The notes under the pieces are model-generated. The model ran no database searches, was not told where the DNA came from, and saw only the letters and a program-made list of their open reading frames with translations. From SLRI01 sp964576715 (GTDB taxonomy: Bacteria > Pseudomonadota > Alphaproteobacteria > Geminicoccales > Geminicoccaceae), in NCBI GenBank assembly GCA_964576715.1, contig CAZNWE010000035.1, positions 1 through 41,271 of the forward strand: DNA of 41,271 bases, in the 5' to 3' direction. Positions 26,070 through 34,515 of this stretch are shown one piece after another. How positions within the stretch are numbered: the first letter of the stretch is position 1; the number at the start of each line of letters is the position of its first letter. Made by a program: the position numbers and the translations under genes.

Positions 26070-26666
26070 TCAGGCGACCTGCTGTCGTGCCCGAAGTGCG
26101 GCCTCGAGCGTGCCTTCGTCGAGATAGTTGAGCTCGCCGCCGACCGGCAGGCCGTGACCCAGCCGGGTCACGCGCAGGTCGAACGGCCGCAGCCGCTCGT
26201 GGATGTAATGTGCCGTCGTCTGCCCGTCCACCGTGGCCGCGAGGGCCAGCACCACCTCCTCGACCGCGCCCGGCTCGATGCGCTGCAGGAGTTCGGCAAT
26301 GCGGATCGCATCGGGTCCCCGCCCCTCGATCGCCGAGAGCGTGCCGCCGAGCACGTGGTAGCGGCCGCGAAAGCTCACCAGCCGCTCCATCGCCCAGAGA
26401 TCCTCGACCTCCTGCACCACGCAGATGAGCCGCCCGTCCCGCTCGGCGTCGCGGCAGACGGAGCACGGTTCGACGGTGTCGAGATTGCCGCAAACCGGGC
26501 ATGCGGTCACCTGCTCGAGGCATTGCCGCAGCGCCTCGAGCAGCGGCCGCAGCAACGCGTCGGGCCGCTTGAGCATCGCCAACCCCGCCTTGCGGGCCGA
26601 GCGTGGACCCAATCCGGGCAATCGGCCGAGCAGCCGGATCAGCCGCTCGATGTCAGCCGCGGCCAT
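26070..26666 (-). CDS. recR: Recombination mediator RecR
   Basis: A 198-residue RecR. The N-terminal helix-hairpin-helix is LLGRLPGLGPRSARKAGLAML, the zinc finger has CPVC and CSVC around residues 56-71, and the Toprim domain begins LICVVQEVEDLWAMER and carries YHVLGGTLSAIEGRGPD. It loads RecA at gaps with RecF/RecO. The start is the ATG at 26666, though a GTG lies directly before it. It follows ybaB by 47 bases in the conserved dnaX-ybaB-recR order. Confidence 0.97.
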   Translation of the reverse strand: MAAADIERLIRLLGRLPGLGPRSARKAGLAMLKRPDALLRPLLEALRQCLEQVTACPVCGNLDTVEPCSVCRDAERDGRLICVVQEVEDLWAMERLVSFRGRYHVLGGTLSAIEGRGPDAIRIAELLQRIEPGAVEEVVLALAATVDGQTTAHYIHERLRPFDLRVTRLGHGLPVGGELNYLDEGTLEAALRARQQVA

Positions 26667-26713
26667 CACCGGCCCGGCGCGCTCGCGGGTCGTGCAGCGT
26701 CAAGCGACCCGGC

Positions 26714-27037
26714 TCAAAACGGCAGCTTCATGCCGGGCGGCAGCGGCAGGCCGCCGGCCATCTTGCTCATCTCGCCGGCGACATGCTCCTCGATGCGCTT
26801 CTTCGCGGTGTTGGTCGCCGCGACGATCAGGTCCTCGAGCGTGTCGACGTCGTCCGGGTCGACCAGCGTCTTGTCGATCTTGATCCGGCGCATCTCGCCC
26901 TTGCCGTTGAGCGTGACCGTGACCATGCCGGCGCCGGCCTCGCCCTCCATCTCGGTCTCGGCCAACTTGGCCTGCATGTCGGCCATTTTCGCCTGCAGTT
27001 CCTGCGCCTGCTTCATCATGTTCTGCAGATTCTTCAT
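26714..27037 (-). CDS. ybaB: YbaB/EbfC nucleoid-associated protein
   Basis: A 107-residue YbaB/EbfC protein. The N-terminus has the family helix LQNMMKQAQELQAKMADMQ, followed by the beta-hairpin VTVTLNGKGEMRRIKID and the C-terminal PLPPGMKLPF. It binds DNA as a dimer. Its ATG overlaps the dnaX TGA by one base (TGATG), which is the usual coupling between these genes. Confidence 0.95.
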   Translation of the reverse strand: MKNLQNMMKQAQELQAKMADMQAKLAETEMEGEAGAGMVTVTLNGKGEMRRIKIDKTLVDPDDVDTLEDLIVAATNTAKKRIEEHVAGEMSKMAGGLPLPPGMKLPF

Positions 27038-28965
27038 CAGCGCTCCAATCGGCTGTCGCTGCCGTTGCTGTCGGTCGGATCGTCGTCGATGTCGTCGGCG
27101 ATGTCGATGTCCGGATGGTCGCGGTGGGCGCCCGGCGCATCGCCGGGGCCCGCGGCCGATGGCCGGTGGTCGAGTGCCGGCGCTGCCGCTGGGGCCGCGG
27201 ACGACTGGCCGGCCTCGCGCCTGGCCTCGCCCCTGGCCGCGCCCCTGGCCTCACGGATGTCGACGATCCTGGCCCCGGGAAAGGCCTCGAGCACCTCGCG
27301 CACCACAGCCTCGCGGGCGACCGCCGCGAACGCGTCGGCGCGCTCGGCGGCCGCGGTCTCGGCCAGCGTGGGCGCCCCCTGGGCCTGCGACAGGGCGATC
27401 AGCCAGCGCCGCCCGGTCAGTGCCAGGAGCGCCTCGCTCAGCCGCCCCGGGATGTCCCGGGGCAAGCCTGCGGCGAGCCGCAGCTCGATCCGCTCTGGCT
27501 GGAAGGCCACGAGATGCGCGCCCTCGCGCAGATAGCTCGCGAGCAGCGGCTCGCCGCGCCCGGCCAAGAGCCGCACCAGATCGGCGAAATCCTCGGGCTC
27601 CGCCGGTGCCGGCGGCCGGGCGCGGCGGTTGCTGCCGGAACCGGGCACCAGGCGAGGCTGGCCGCCGCCCTCGTCGCCGCTGCGCGGTGCCAAGGGTGCG
27701 ACGCGGGCCAGCGGTGGCACGGCGGGTGGCGTGGTCGGTGCCTGCGGCCGGCTGCCGGGGGCGGATCGCGCCGCCGCGGCGGCCGGCGCGCGGCCACTGT
27801 CGCGCAGCTGCCTGATCACCTCGCCCGGCGTCGGCAGCGGGCCCATGGCGGCAAGGCGCAGCAGGATCATCTCGGCAGAAGCCGCGGCGTCCGGCGCGGC
27901 GCGGACCTCGTCGAGCCCCTTGAGCAGCACCTGCCAGGCCCGGGCGAGGACCGCAAGACCGAGGCGGGCGGCCAGCTGCTGCCCGGCGGCGACGGCTTCG
28001 GGGGTCGTCGCGAAGACCGAGGCAGCATCGCGGTCGACCTTGAGGCAGCTCAACCAGTGGCTGATCTCGAGCAGATCCTGCAGGACGGCGGCCGGTTCGG
28101 CACCGAGCCGAAACAGCTCGCGAAAACCGTCGAGAGCACGCGCCGCCTCGCCCGCGGCCACGGCTTCGAACAGGTCGATGAGCCGCTGGCGGTCGCCGAG
28201 CCCGAGCATCCCGGCCACGGCCGAGGCGGTGACCGGCCCGTCGCTCAAGGCGATCGCCTGATCGAGCAGCGAGAGCGAATCGCGCACCGAGCCCTCGGCC
28301 GCCCGTGCAATGAGCTGCAGCGCCTCGGCTTCGGCCGTCAGCCCCTCTTTGTCGAGGATCGTCGCCAGATGCGCCTCGAGCACGGCCGGCTCGACCCGCT
28401 TCAGGTCGAAGCGCTGGCAGCGCGACAGCACCGTCACCGGCAGCTTTCTGACCTCGGTGGTGGCGAAGATGAACTTGGCGTGCGGCGGCGGCTCCTCGAG
28501 CGTCTTGAGCAGGCCGTTGAAGGCCTTCTCCGACAGCATGTGAACCTCGTCGATGATGTAGATCTTGTAGCGCGAGGCCGCCGGGGCGTAGCGCACCGCG
28601 TCGACGATCTCGCGGATGTCGTCGATGCCGGTGCGGGTCGCGGCATCCATCTCGATCACGTCGATCGGCCGTTCTTCTCTCAGCGCCCGGCAGGACGGAC
28701 AGTCGCCGCAAGGCTCAGGCGTCGGCCCACCCTGACCGTCGGGGCCGGTGCAGTTCAGGCCGCGAGCGATGATCCGCGCCGTCGTCGTCTTGCCGATGCC
28801 GCGGATCCCCGCGAGCAGGAAGGCGTGGGCGATGCGCCCGGACCGCATCGCGTTGCTCAAGGTGCGAACCAGCGGCTCCTGGCCGATCAGCGCCGAGAGG
28901 CGCTCGGGGCGGTAGGTGCGGGCGAGCACCCGGTAGGGTTGGGCAGAAGCACTTGCCTGGTCCAT
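27037..28965 (-). CDS. dnaX: DNA polymerase III subunits gamma/tau
   Basis: A 642-residue clamp-loader ATPase. Walker A is GIRGIGKTTTAR (about 53-64), the zinc module has CGDCPSC after an earlier Cys, Walker B is IIDEVHML, and the sensor/arginine-finger region is VLSRCQRFDLKR. Domain III follows to about residue 360; then a Pro/Ala-rich linker and a tau-like C-terminal domain. No slippery A-run that would produce a short gamma form was seen. The ATG at 28965 is preceded by the SRP RNA gene about 75 bases upstream on the same strand. Confidence 0.96.
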   Translation of the reverse strand: MDQASASAQPYRVLARTYRPERLSALIGQEPLVRTLSNAMRSGRIAHAFLLAGIRGIGKTTTARIIARGLNCTGPDGQGGPTPEPCGDCPSCRALREERPIDVIEMDAATRTGIDDIREIVDAVRYAPAASRYKIYIIDEVHMLSEKAFNGLLKTLEEPPPHAKFIFATTEVRKLPVTVLSRCQRFDLKRVEPAVLEAHLATILDKEGLTAEAEALQLIARAAEGSVRDSLSLLDQAIALSDGPVTASAVAGMLGLGDRQRLIDLFEAVAAGEAARALDGFRELFRLGAEPAAVLQDLLEISHWLSCLKVDRDAASVFATTPEAVAAGQQLAARLGLAVLARAWQVLLKGLDEVRAAPDAAASAEMILLRLAAMGPLPTPGEVIRQLRDSGRAPAAAAARSAPGSRPQAPTTPPAVPPLARVAPLAPRSGDEGGGQPRLVPGSGSNRRARPPAPAEPEDFADLVRLLAGRGEPLLASYLREGAHLVAFQPERIELRLAAGLPRDIPGRLSEALLALTGRRWLIALSQAQGAPTLAETAAAERADAFAAVAREAVVREVLEAFPGARIVDIREARGAARGEARREAGQSSAAPAAAPALDHRPSAAGPGDAPGAHRDHPDIDIADDIDDDPTDSNGSDSRLER

Positions 28966-29038
28966 GGGAACCGTTTTGGTGGCGACGCGAGGCGGGCAGC
29001 ACAGCCGAGACGACGGCGGAAGACTGGCGCGTGACCCG

Positions 29039-29137
29039 GGGCGAAGCTCGTTACGGCTGCTTCCTTCCGGACCTGACCGGGTTGGCGAGAGCCCCGTCCA
29101 CGACCAGCCTTCCGCTTGGCAATATCGAGCTTCGCCC
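29039..29137 (-). ncRNA. ffs: Signal recognition particle RNA, small bacterial (4.5S) type
   Basis: The minus strand carries the universally conserved SRP RNA tip: GGTCAGGTCCGGAAGGAAGC, with the GGAA tetraloop and the asymmetric bulge that binds Ffh. The ends pair over 12 bases (plus-strand 29039-29050 with 29126-29137), giving a hairpin of about 99 nucleotides, the normal size for the 4.5S form. Location next to dnaX on the same strand is a widespread arrangement. Ends are set by the terminal stem and may be off by a few bases. Confidence 0.95.
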
Positions 29138-29201
29138 GGAGTTGCGCAAGGGTGCGACATGGCGCAGAAGCAAGCCGAGCCCGAGCAGAGCGGAAAGCCC
29201 C

Positions 29202-30098
29202 TTGGCGCCGAGCCCTCTCAACCCGCCGCCCCATGTCTACTCGTCGATCGGCTACGACCGTGCCGCCGACCGGCGCGACGACGCGGCCTTTCAGCAGGCC
29301 GCGCTCAGGGACCCGCGCAGCCGCTTCGTCGTGCTGCATGGCCTGAAGCCGCTGCTCACCGAGGACGCCCGCGGCCCGCGCTGCCTCTTTCTCGAGGCCG
29401 CAGCACTGCGCGCGTTCCGACCCGAGGGACCGGTGTTTCTCGGGCTGCACGCCGGGCGTGCGGTGTTCGCGGTCGACCTCGACGGGGCAGCGCTCGACGG
29501 CGGCACCTATCTCGAGCTGCGCAGCGTCGCCGCCGGCCTGCCGCCGGGCGAAGCCGGGCTCCTGGCCTTTGCCCGAGCCCTCGCGCATTGGCGGCTCCGG
29601 CATCGCTTCTGCGGCGCCTGTGGCCGCCCCATGGTCACCTTGTCGGCCGGCCACTGCCGGCGCTGCGAGGCCTGCGGCTTCGATACCTTCCCGCGCACCG
29701 ATCCCGCCGTGATCTGCCTCGTGGTCAGTGGCGAGCACTGCCTGCTCGGCCGCTCGCGGCATTTCCCAAAAGGCATGTTCTCCACCCTTGCCGGCTTCGT
29801 CGAGCCGGGCGAGAGCCTCGAGCAGACGGTCGTCCGGGAGATCGCGGAGGAGGTCGGCATCGTGGTCGCGACCGCGCGCTATGTCAGCTCGCAGCCCTGG
29901 CCGTTCCCGCAAAGCCTGATGCTGGGCTTTCGCGCCACGGCACATCTGACACAACCAAGGATCGATCCGGCGGAGATCGAGGCTGCCCGGTGGTTCCACC
30001 GGGACGAACTGCTGGCAGCCGAGACGCGGCCGGTGCGCCTGCCCAATCCCGACAGCATCGCGCGGTTTCTCATCGAGGACTGGCTCTACGCCAGCTGA
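29202..30098 (+). CDS. nudC: NAD(+)/NADH pyrophosphatase or RNA decapping hydrolase, NudC type
   Basis: About 298 residues. The zinc ribbon has CGAC and CRRC/CEAC around RFCGACGRPM and GHCRRCEACG, the Nudix box is GFVEPGESLEQTVVREIAEEVGI split over 23 residues, and the NudC-specific SQPWPFPQSLM follows. The enzyme hydrolyses NADH and removes NAD caps from RNA. No ATG is available at the right place; the TTG at 29202 is my best guess, with the frame open well upstream into the SRP RNA. The 3' end overlaps mmcB by 13 bases in convergent orientation. Confidence 0.9.
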   Translation: MAPSPLNPPPHVYSSIGYDRAADRRDDAAFQQAALRDPRSRFVVLHGLKPLLTEDARGPRCLFLEAAALRAFRPEGPVFLGLHAGRAVFAVDLDGAALDGGTYLELRSVAAGLPPGEAGLLAFARALAHWRLRHRFCGACGRPMVTLSAGHCRRCEACGFDTFPRTDPAVICLVVSGEHCLLGRSRHFPKGMFSTLAGFVEPGESLEQTVVREIAEEVGIVVATARYVSSQPWPFPQSLMLGFRATAHLTQPRIDPAEIEAARWFHRDELLAAETRPVRLPNPDSIARFLIEDWLYAS

Positions 30099-30547
30099 CT
30101 GTCGATGGCGGTGGCGCCATCCAGCACTGGCAGCATCAGCCGCCCCGCCGCCGCCCGGGCGAAGCGCAGGGTCAGCGCCTTGCGCCGGGCCGCCGGCAGC
30201 GGTCGCCGGCAGGCCGGCCGCACCAGCTCGCCGCCGAACCGGTCGGCGAGGATCAGCCCCTCGTCGGCGGGCAGCAGGCCGCAGGGGAACGCGGCCCCGA
30301 CGGCGAAATAGAAGAAGTCGGCAAAACCGAGATAGTCCGGCCACTTGCGATCGGTGACGAAGTCCGTCCGGCAGGACTTGATTTCGACGACATGGACGGC
30401 GCCGTCGCGGCCGAGGCCGATCACGTCGACCCGCCGGCCGTTGGCCAGCGGCAGCTCGGTGAGGGCGGCGATCCCGAGTTCGAAGAAAAGCCTGCCGACG
30501 CCGCGGGCGAGATCGGCGGCGGTGACGGTCGGCGGCGCGCTCGGCAT
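30086..30547 (-). CDS. mmcB: MmcB family DNA repair protein
   Basis: A 153-residue PD-(D/E)xK nuclease-like protein (DUF1052). The core is RRVDVIGLGRDGAVHVVEIKS with Asp41, Glu55 and Lys57 as the probable catalytic set, followed by DFVTDRKWPDYLGFADFFYFAV. The family is largely alphaproteobacterial and is tied to DNA damage tolerance in Caulobacter. The ATG at 30547 has GGGGAG about nine bases upstream. It is divergent from the DUF2336 gene. Confidence 0.92.
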   Translation of the reverse strand: MPSAPPTVTAADLARGVGRLFFELGIAALTELPLANGRRVDVIGLGRDGAVHVVEIKSCRTDFVTDRKWPDYLGFADFFYFAVGAAFPCGLLPADEGLILADRFGGELVRPACRRPLPAARRKALTLRFARAAAGRLMLPVLDGATAIDSQLA

Positions 30548-30703
30548 GGCCCGTTGCTCCCCCTGCCCCGGCGGCCAGCGGCGGCACTGCCGCTCGCCGG
30601 GAGGTTTTTTCGCAGTGCCGTAAGGGTTCCTTAACCGCCGATGGGGATACTGGTCGAGCCCGGACGGCGGGTGACGGTCAGCGCAAGGAGTGGTGCCGAA
30701 GCG

Positions 30704-31876
30704 ATGGCGCAGGATTTGGTCCAGGGCGGCTCGGCGCCGGCGACGAGCCGCCGGCGCATGGCGCTTCTCGAGCGCGGCGCCGAAGCCGCCGAACGGCTGA
30801 CCGCCAAGGACGTGGCGGTGCTGCAGCACGACCCGTCGGCCGCCAATCGGGCGCTGATCGCCGGCAAGTTCGGCTACCACTACGAGGAGATGGTCGAGAG
30901 TGCGCCCCGCGATCTGGTCAAGGCACTGCTGCATCTCCTGGTCGGCGATGTCGAGACCCAGGTGCGCCGATCGCTCGCCGTCGCCGTCGCCGGCAGCGAC
31001 CGGCTGCCGGCACCGATCGCCAGCCGGCTCGCCCGCGACCGAATCGAGGTGGCAGCGCCGGTTCTCGCGGAGAGCCCGCTGCTCGACGACGCCGAGCTGA
31101 TCGAGATCGTCCGCACCAACGCGATGCAGTACGCGCTCGCGGTCGCCGGCCGCGAGCGCATCTCGGAGCAGCTCGCCGACACGCTGGTCGACACCGGGGC
31201 ACAGCCGGTGGTGGCGAAGCTCGTCGGCAATGTCGGTGCCCAGCTCTCGGCCAAGACACTGACGCGGGTGATGGAGGACTGGCAGGGCGACAAGGAGGTG
31301 CAGGACCGGCTGGTCCGCCGTCCGGCGCTGCCGTTCGAGCTGATCGAGCACATGGTGGGCGCGATCGGCGATCGGATCGAGTGGGAGCTGGTGCAAACCC
31401 GGCGCATGGAGCCGCACGAGGCCCGCGCCCTGATGGCCGCGGTCCGCGATCGCACGGCGGTCGGCCTGACCGCCAAGGAGCACGGCGATCGCAAGCTCGA
31501 GATGCATCTGCGCGAGCGGCTGCACGCCGGCAGTCTCGGACCGGACGAGCTGCTCCAGTATCTGCGCGAGGGCGACATTGCCGCCTTCGAGCAGACCCTG
31601 GCGCTGATGGCCGAACTCGATCCGAAGACCGTGCGACGCTTCGCCTACAACAGCGACCGCCGCTACCTCGCCGCCCTCTGCCTCAAGGCCGACCTGCCGG
31701 CAGCGCACTACCTGACCATCCGCATGGCGCTCGAGCTCGCCGGCCGCAGCATCGGCGCGCCCGAGCCCGGCGACGACACCTTCGCCAGCGACACCATGCA
31801 ATACCTGCACCGGCAGTACGAAGAGCTGCGCGCCGACCCGGCGAAGCTGGAGAGCCTGACCAAGATGTTCGACTAG
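30704..31876 (+). CDS. DUF2336 domain protein
   Basis: About 390 residues, almost entirely helical, of the alphaproteobacterial DUF2336 family (HEAT-like repeats, function unknown). The repeat pattern is seen in SAPRDLVKALLHLLVGDVETQVRR, LAVAVAGSDRLPAPIASRLARD and APVLAESPLLDDAELIEIVR. The ATG at 30704 lies 13 bases after AAGGAG; the frame also has an ATG at 30641, so 21 more residues are possible. It is monocistronic by layout, divergent from mmcB. The start region contains GGTTCCTTAACC, a partly symmetrical sequence that might be an operator. Confidence 0.85.
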   Translation: MAQDLVQGGSAPATSRRRMALLERGAEAAERLTAKDVAVLQHDPSAANRALIAGKFGYHYEEMVESAPRDLVKALLHLLVGDVETQVRRSLAVAVAGSDRLPAPIASRLARDRIEVAAPVLAESPLLDDAELIEIVRTNAMQYALAVAGRERISEQLADTLVDTGAQPVVAKLVGNVGAQLSAKTLTRVMEDWQGDKEVQDRLVRRPALPFELIEHMVGAIGDRIEWELVQTRRMEPHEARALMAAVRDRTAVGLTAKEHGDRKLEMHLRERLHAGSLGPDELLQYLREGDIAAFEQTLALMAELDPKTVRRFAYNSDRRYLAALCLKADLPAAHYLTIRMALELAGRSIGAPEPGDDTFASDTMQYLHRQYEELRADPAKLESLTKMFD

Positions 31877-32334
31877 TCACCGCCGCTCGCCGACCAAGAT
31901 CGCGCCGCGCTCAGCAACTCGGCAACCAGATTACCAGCCTGTCCGAGACGTTTTCGCGATTTCTCATGGGCTTGGCAGTGAGCATAGGCGAGGCGTCGAG
32001 CGGCCGTCGATTGATGTCCTCCTTTCGGGTAGCGGGGTCCGCACGACCCCGCCAGGGGTCGGACGCCCGGCGACGACGCCATGGCCGTTGCCGAGCTCAC
32101 CGCCGGTCGGCTGGCGCGCGGCATCGGCCTCGGCGCATGGCTTGCCCGCTGCCCCGGCATCGGGCGGCGCTCGGCACAGCCAGGGCGGTCGATCGCCAGC
32201 CGACGAAGCACCTGGAAAACTGCTCGGGCAGCTGGCCCGATGGGGGTTGCGCTGAGGCCCCAGGGTGGCTGCACCGTTCGAGCTGTCGGAACGCGGGCTG
32301 GGTGAACCGGCATGAGCATCGCCAAGGAGCAGCC
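31877..32334. other. Non-coding region upstream of the IS110 relic
   Basis: About 460 bases with no supported gene; the open frames here look like chance frames of GC-rich DNA. It contains a perfect 8-bp stem-loop (GCGGGGTC, 32032-32039, with GACCCCGC, 32045-32052). In IS110-group elements the left non-coding end encodes the bridge RNA, so remnants of such an end may lie here. A possible degenerate family A repeat (CCATGG and TCCGACCCC words on the minus strand) lies at about 32040-32083. Confidence 0.4.
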
Positions 32335-32640
32335 ATGACGTCCGATGCCGGGTTGAACGTGCCGTTGGCAGAGACCGCGATCGGCATGGTCGATGCGGAC
32401 GGGGCCGATCGTCAAGGAGATGCGGGCCGAGAGCGCGCCGGACGCGTTGCACGATGCCTTGAAGCCGTTCGATCCGCCGCTCGTGCGGGTAGGCATGGAG
32501 GCCTGCTCGCTGACGGTCTGGTTGCCTGATGGGCTGACCGAGGCCGGCTGGCCGGTCATCTCTATCGAGACACGCCAAGCCAACGGCGTGATGAAGACCA
32601 TGCCGAACAACACCGATCGCAGCGATGCCAGGGCGCCGCT

Positions 32641-32675
32641 GCGGGCTGCGGGGACCCACACGGCCCGGCACAGTG
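32641..32675 (+). repeat. Short palindromic repeat, family B, copy 1
   Basis: About 35 bases (GGCTGCGGGGACCCACACGG core) inserted in the IS110 frame right after TDRSDAR. The transposase reading resumes about 15 bases of sequence later, before family A copy 1. It resembles copies 2 and 3 (GGGGCTG, CCCAC and GCC words in the same order). Confidence 0.6.
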
Positions 32676-32690
32676 GCGCCGATCATGTGC

Positions 32691-32761
32691 CCCGGCCTCC
32701 GCCGCGGTCTCCTGACCGCGGCCACTCCGAGGCTGGATCGGCCGGCCTCCTGGCGGCCGAT
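32691..32761 (+). repeat. Short palindromic repeat, family A, copy 1
   Basis: About 70 bases containing a perfect 9-bp stem (GCCGCGGTC, 32701-32709, with GACCGCGGC, 32714-32722, loop TCCT) and a 3' part GGCCTCCTGGC ending CGATGG. It aligns with copies 2 and 3 along its length and interrupts the IS110 frame before the FRQV segment. Confidence 0.65.
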
Positions 32762-33090
32762 GGCTTTCGCCAAGTCGCGTCGAGAGCTGCCAGTCCCGCC
32801 ACCGGCGTTCGCTGCTGGTCGCCCGGCGCAGCGTCTTGAATCACATGCGGTCGATCGAGAACGTCGGACGCGCGATCACCCGCAAGGACTGGATCAAGCC
32901 GGGCACGCCGAGCCGCCAGGCGCTTGCCGCCCGCGTGCGGGAGATGGCATGCCGTGCGCCTCGGCTGATGGGCCTGCTCGAGCCGCTGCTGGTGGTGCTG
33001 GCTTCGATGATCGGGGAGTTTGCGCGGTTGACCAAGCGGGTGCTCGACATCGCCAAGCACGACAAGACCTGTCGGCAACTGCTGACCTCG

Positions 33091-33158
33091 CCCCGCCGCG
33101 GCCTGCTGGCCGCGTCCCTTTCCGGGATCGGATCCGAAGGCCTCCCGGTCTTCGATGG
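33091..33158 (+). repeat. Short palindromic repeat, family A, copy 2
   Basis: Begins CCCGCCGCGGCCTGCTGGCC and ends TTCGATGG. Contains the stem CGCGGCC-TGCT-GGCCGCG. It separates LLTSP from GIGPI of the transposase, which are normally adjacent (LMTVPGVGP), so the inserted length can be read directly. Confidence 0.7.
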
Positions 33159-33174
33159 CATCGGTCCGATCTCC

Positions 33175-33210
33175 AGTGGGGCTGCCGGGACCCCACAGCC
33201 TCGCTAGGGC
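33175..33210 (+). repeat. Short palindromic repeat, family B, copy 2
   Basis: Contains the stem GTGGGG-N9-CCCCAC followed by AGCCTCGCTAGGGC. It lies 16 bases after family A copy 2 and separates GIGPI from ALSYRATVD of the transposase. It brings an in-frame TAG. Confidence 0.7.
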
Positions 33211-33304
33211 GCTGAGCTATCGCGCCACCGTCGACCAGCCGGAACGCTTCGCAAGACCGCGCGCCCGTCGCCAGGGGACTGGCGGCGGGCATCTCGGCCT
33301 CACG

Positions 33305-33369
33305 CCATGGTCGGCCAGGAGGCCAATCATCCGACCCCGAAGGAGGCGCGGCCAGCAGGTCGCGGCGGG
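33305..33369 (-). repeat. Short palindromic repeat, family A, copy 3 (inverted)
   Basis: Read on the minus strand it begins CCCGCCGCGACCTGCTGGCC and ends GGCCGACCATGG, closely matching copy 2 at the 5' part (CCTGCTGGCCGCG shared) and copy 1 at the 3' part (GGCCTCCTGGC shared). It is inserted between LGLTP and DQSGETD of the transposase, which are normally separated by two or three residues. The insert keeps the frame. Confidence 0.72.
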
Positions 33370-33584
33370 CCGCGATCAGTCCGGCGAGACCGATATCACG
33401 GGCAAAACCAGCCCCAGATTGGCCAGCGGGGGCGGCGACGAACTCGGCCGAGCCAGCCCCTGATCCATTTGGGTCGACGCGGCGCACAGGCTCCTTTCGC
33501 ACAGCAGCCAATGGTCGGCGCGGCGCGCCTGGGGATTGAGCATCGCCAAGCGCTGCGGCAATGCCAAGGCGAAGATCGCGCCTC

Positions 33585-33617
33585 GTGGGGCTGGGGGAGC
33601 CCACGGCCTCGCAGGGC
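33585..33617 (+). repeat. Short palindromic repeat, family B, copy 3
   Basis: GTGGGGCTG, then GGGGAGCCCAC, then GGCCTCGCAGGGC; nearly the same as copy 2 with three or four changes. It is inserted between AKIA and LAVLLQRMW of the transposase and contributes to the final frame change. Confidence 0.68.
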
Positions 33618-33700
33618 TGCTGGAATGCTCGCCGTGCTGCTCCAGCGGATGTGGATCGACGGCACCGATTGCCGCTTCGGCAAGGCGGCCCTGGCCTGAG

Positions 33701-33999
33701 GCGCGAACGGTCGATCCGTTGCAAAGAGGTCGCCCGAGAGGGTGAGACGGCTCGTTCCGGCGGGGAGGATGGGTGAGGCGATCTCGTTGAGAGCCTCAAA
33801 CCAGCGGCGCCGAGCCGAAAAGTCCTGAACAACTCGTGACGGCCCACCCGCCTGACCCCAGCATGCGGCGATCCAGTATCGACCGCGCAGCAAAGCGCGT
33901 GACTGGCAGGAGCGAGCCACCCTGACGTCGCGGAAAGAAGCGGCGCGGCTTGACACCCACGCCCCCCTCGGTGAAGGCGCCAAGGTGCGCCACAGACGG
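33701..33999. other. Non-coding region after the IS110 relic
   Basis: About 300 bases between the end of recognisable transposase sequence and the stop of the membrane-protein gene. No gene, repeat or terminator was recognised. It may include the right end of the IS, but no terminal repeat could be paired with the left side. Confidence 0.5.
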
Positions 34000-34515
34000 T
34001 CAGCGCCGTGCGAGGAGCTGCAGCATTGCGACCAGCACGATGCCGTAGAGCACGTGGCCGATCAGCGCCACCCAGGTGATGCCCGTGAAGTTGAGGAAGA
34101 ACGGCAGGCCGGCGATCGCCGTGATCCCGCCGATGGCGAAGAGCCAGAGGCCGAAGCCGTAGACCGCCGACGGCAGCAGCCAGCCGCCGAGGCCGCCAGT
34201 CAGCCGATTCCATACCGGCTTGAAAACGTAGAGCCAGCCGACCGGATAGCCGATCAGGCCAACGAGGTAGAAATGCACGAAGTAGCCGGCGAAGTCGCCG
34301 TTCGGCAGGCCGAACGTTCCGAGCAGACTCTTGGCGAGCCCGTGCGGCGACAGGTTGGCCCAGCCGATGCCCGGGCTGACGATCTGGCCCCAAAAATCGA
34401 ACGCTGACGTTGCGACAGCACCGGCAATGACCATCAAGCCGATGGTTGCCGTGTTCAATGCTGGGAAAGTCGGGTCGGCGGAGGACGTGTTGGTGGCAGA
34501 CATGGTCGTAGACAT
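34000..34515 (-). CDS. Small integral membrane protein, unknown function
   Basis: A 171-residue protein with four predicted membrane helices (around IGLMVIAGAVATSAFDFWG, AGYFVHFYLVGLIGYPVGWLY, LLPSAVYGFGLWLFAIGG and WVALIGHVLYGIVLVAML). Conserved-looking features are GQIVSPGIGW near residue 45 and FLNFTGITWVALIGH near the end. It resembles DUF6789-like membrane proteins, but I am not certain. The ATG at 34515 was used; another in-frame ATG is at 34503. The frame is intact although the neighbours are decayed. Confidence 0.7.
   Translation of the reverse strand: MSTTMSATNTSSADPTFPALNTATIGLMVIAGAVATSAFDFWGQIVSPGIGWANLSPHGLAKSLLGTFGLPNGDFAGYFVHFYLVGLIGYPVGWLYVFKPVWNRLTGGLGGWLLPSAVYGFGLWLFAIGGITAIAGLPFFLNFTGITWVALIGHVLYGIVLVAMLQLLARR

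Larger units (their letters stand above)
32335..33700 (+). pseudogene. IS110 family transposase relic
   Basis: Fragments in several frames together cover an IS110 DEDD transposase: GLNVPLAETAIGMVDADG (start at 32335), then VGMEACSL and LTEAGWPVISIETRQ, TDRSDAR, then NHMRSIENVGRAI and LMGLLEPLLVVLASM, ALSYRATVDQPERFA, LGLTP, QSGETDITGK, WSARRAWGLSIAKRCGNAKAKIA and LAVLLQRMWIDGTDCRFG. The first catalytic Asp of GLD is Asn. The frame changes at least four times, has internal stops and is interrupted by six short palindromic inserts described separately. It cannot produce an active enzyme. Element ends were not identified. Confidence 0.88.

Noticed and set aside
27037..28965. Programmed frameshift producing a short gamma form of DnaX
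   Set aside because: No A-rich slippery heptamer followed by a stem-loop and early stop was found in the linker region.
31964..32773. Minus-strand frames over the IS110 upstream region
   Set aside because: Low-complexity Arg/Pro/Ser composition and no motif; the plus strand carries recognisable transposase from 32335.
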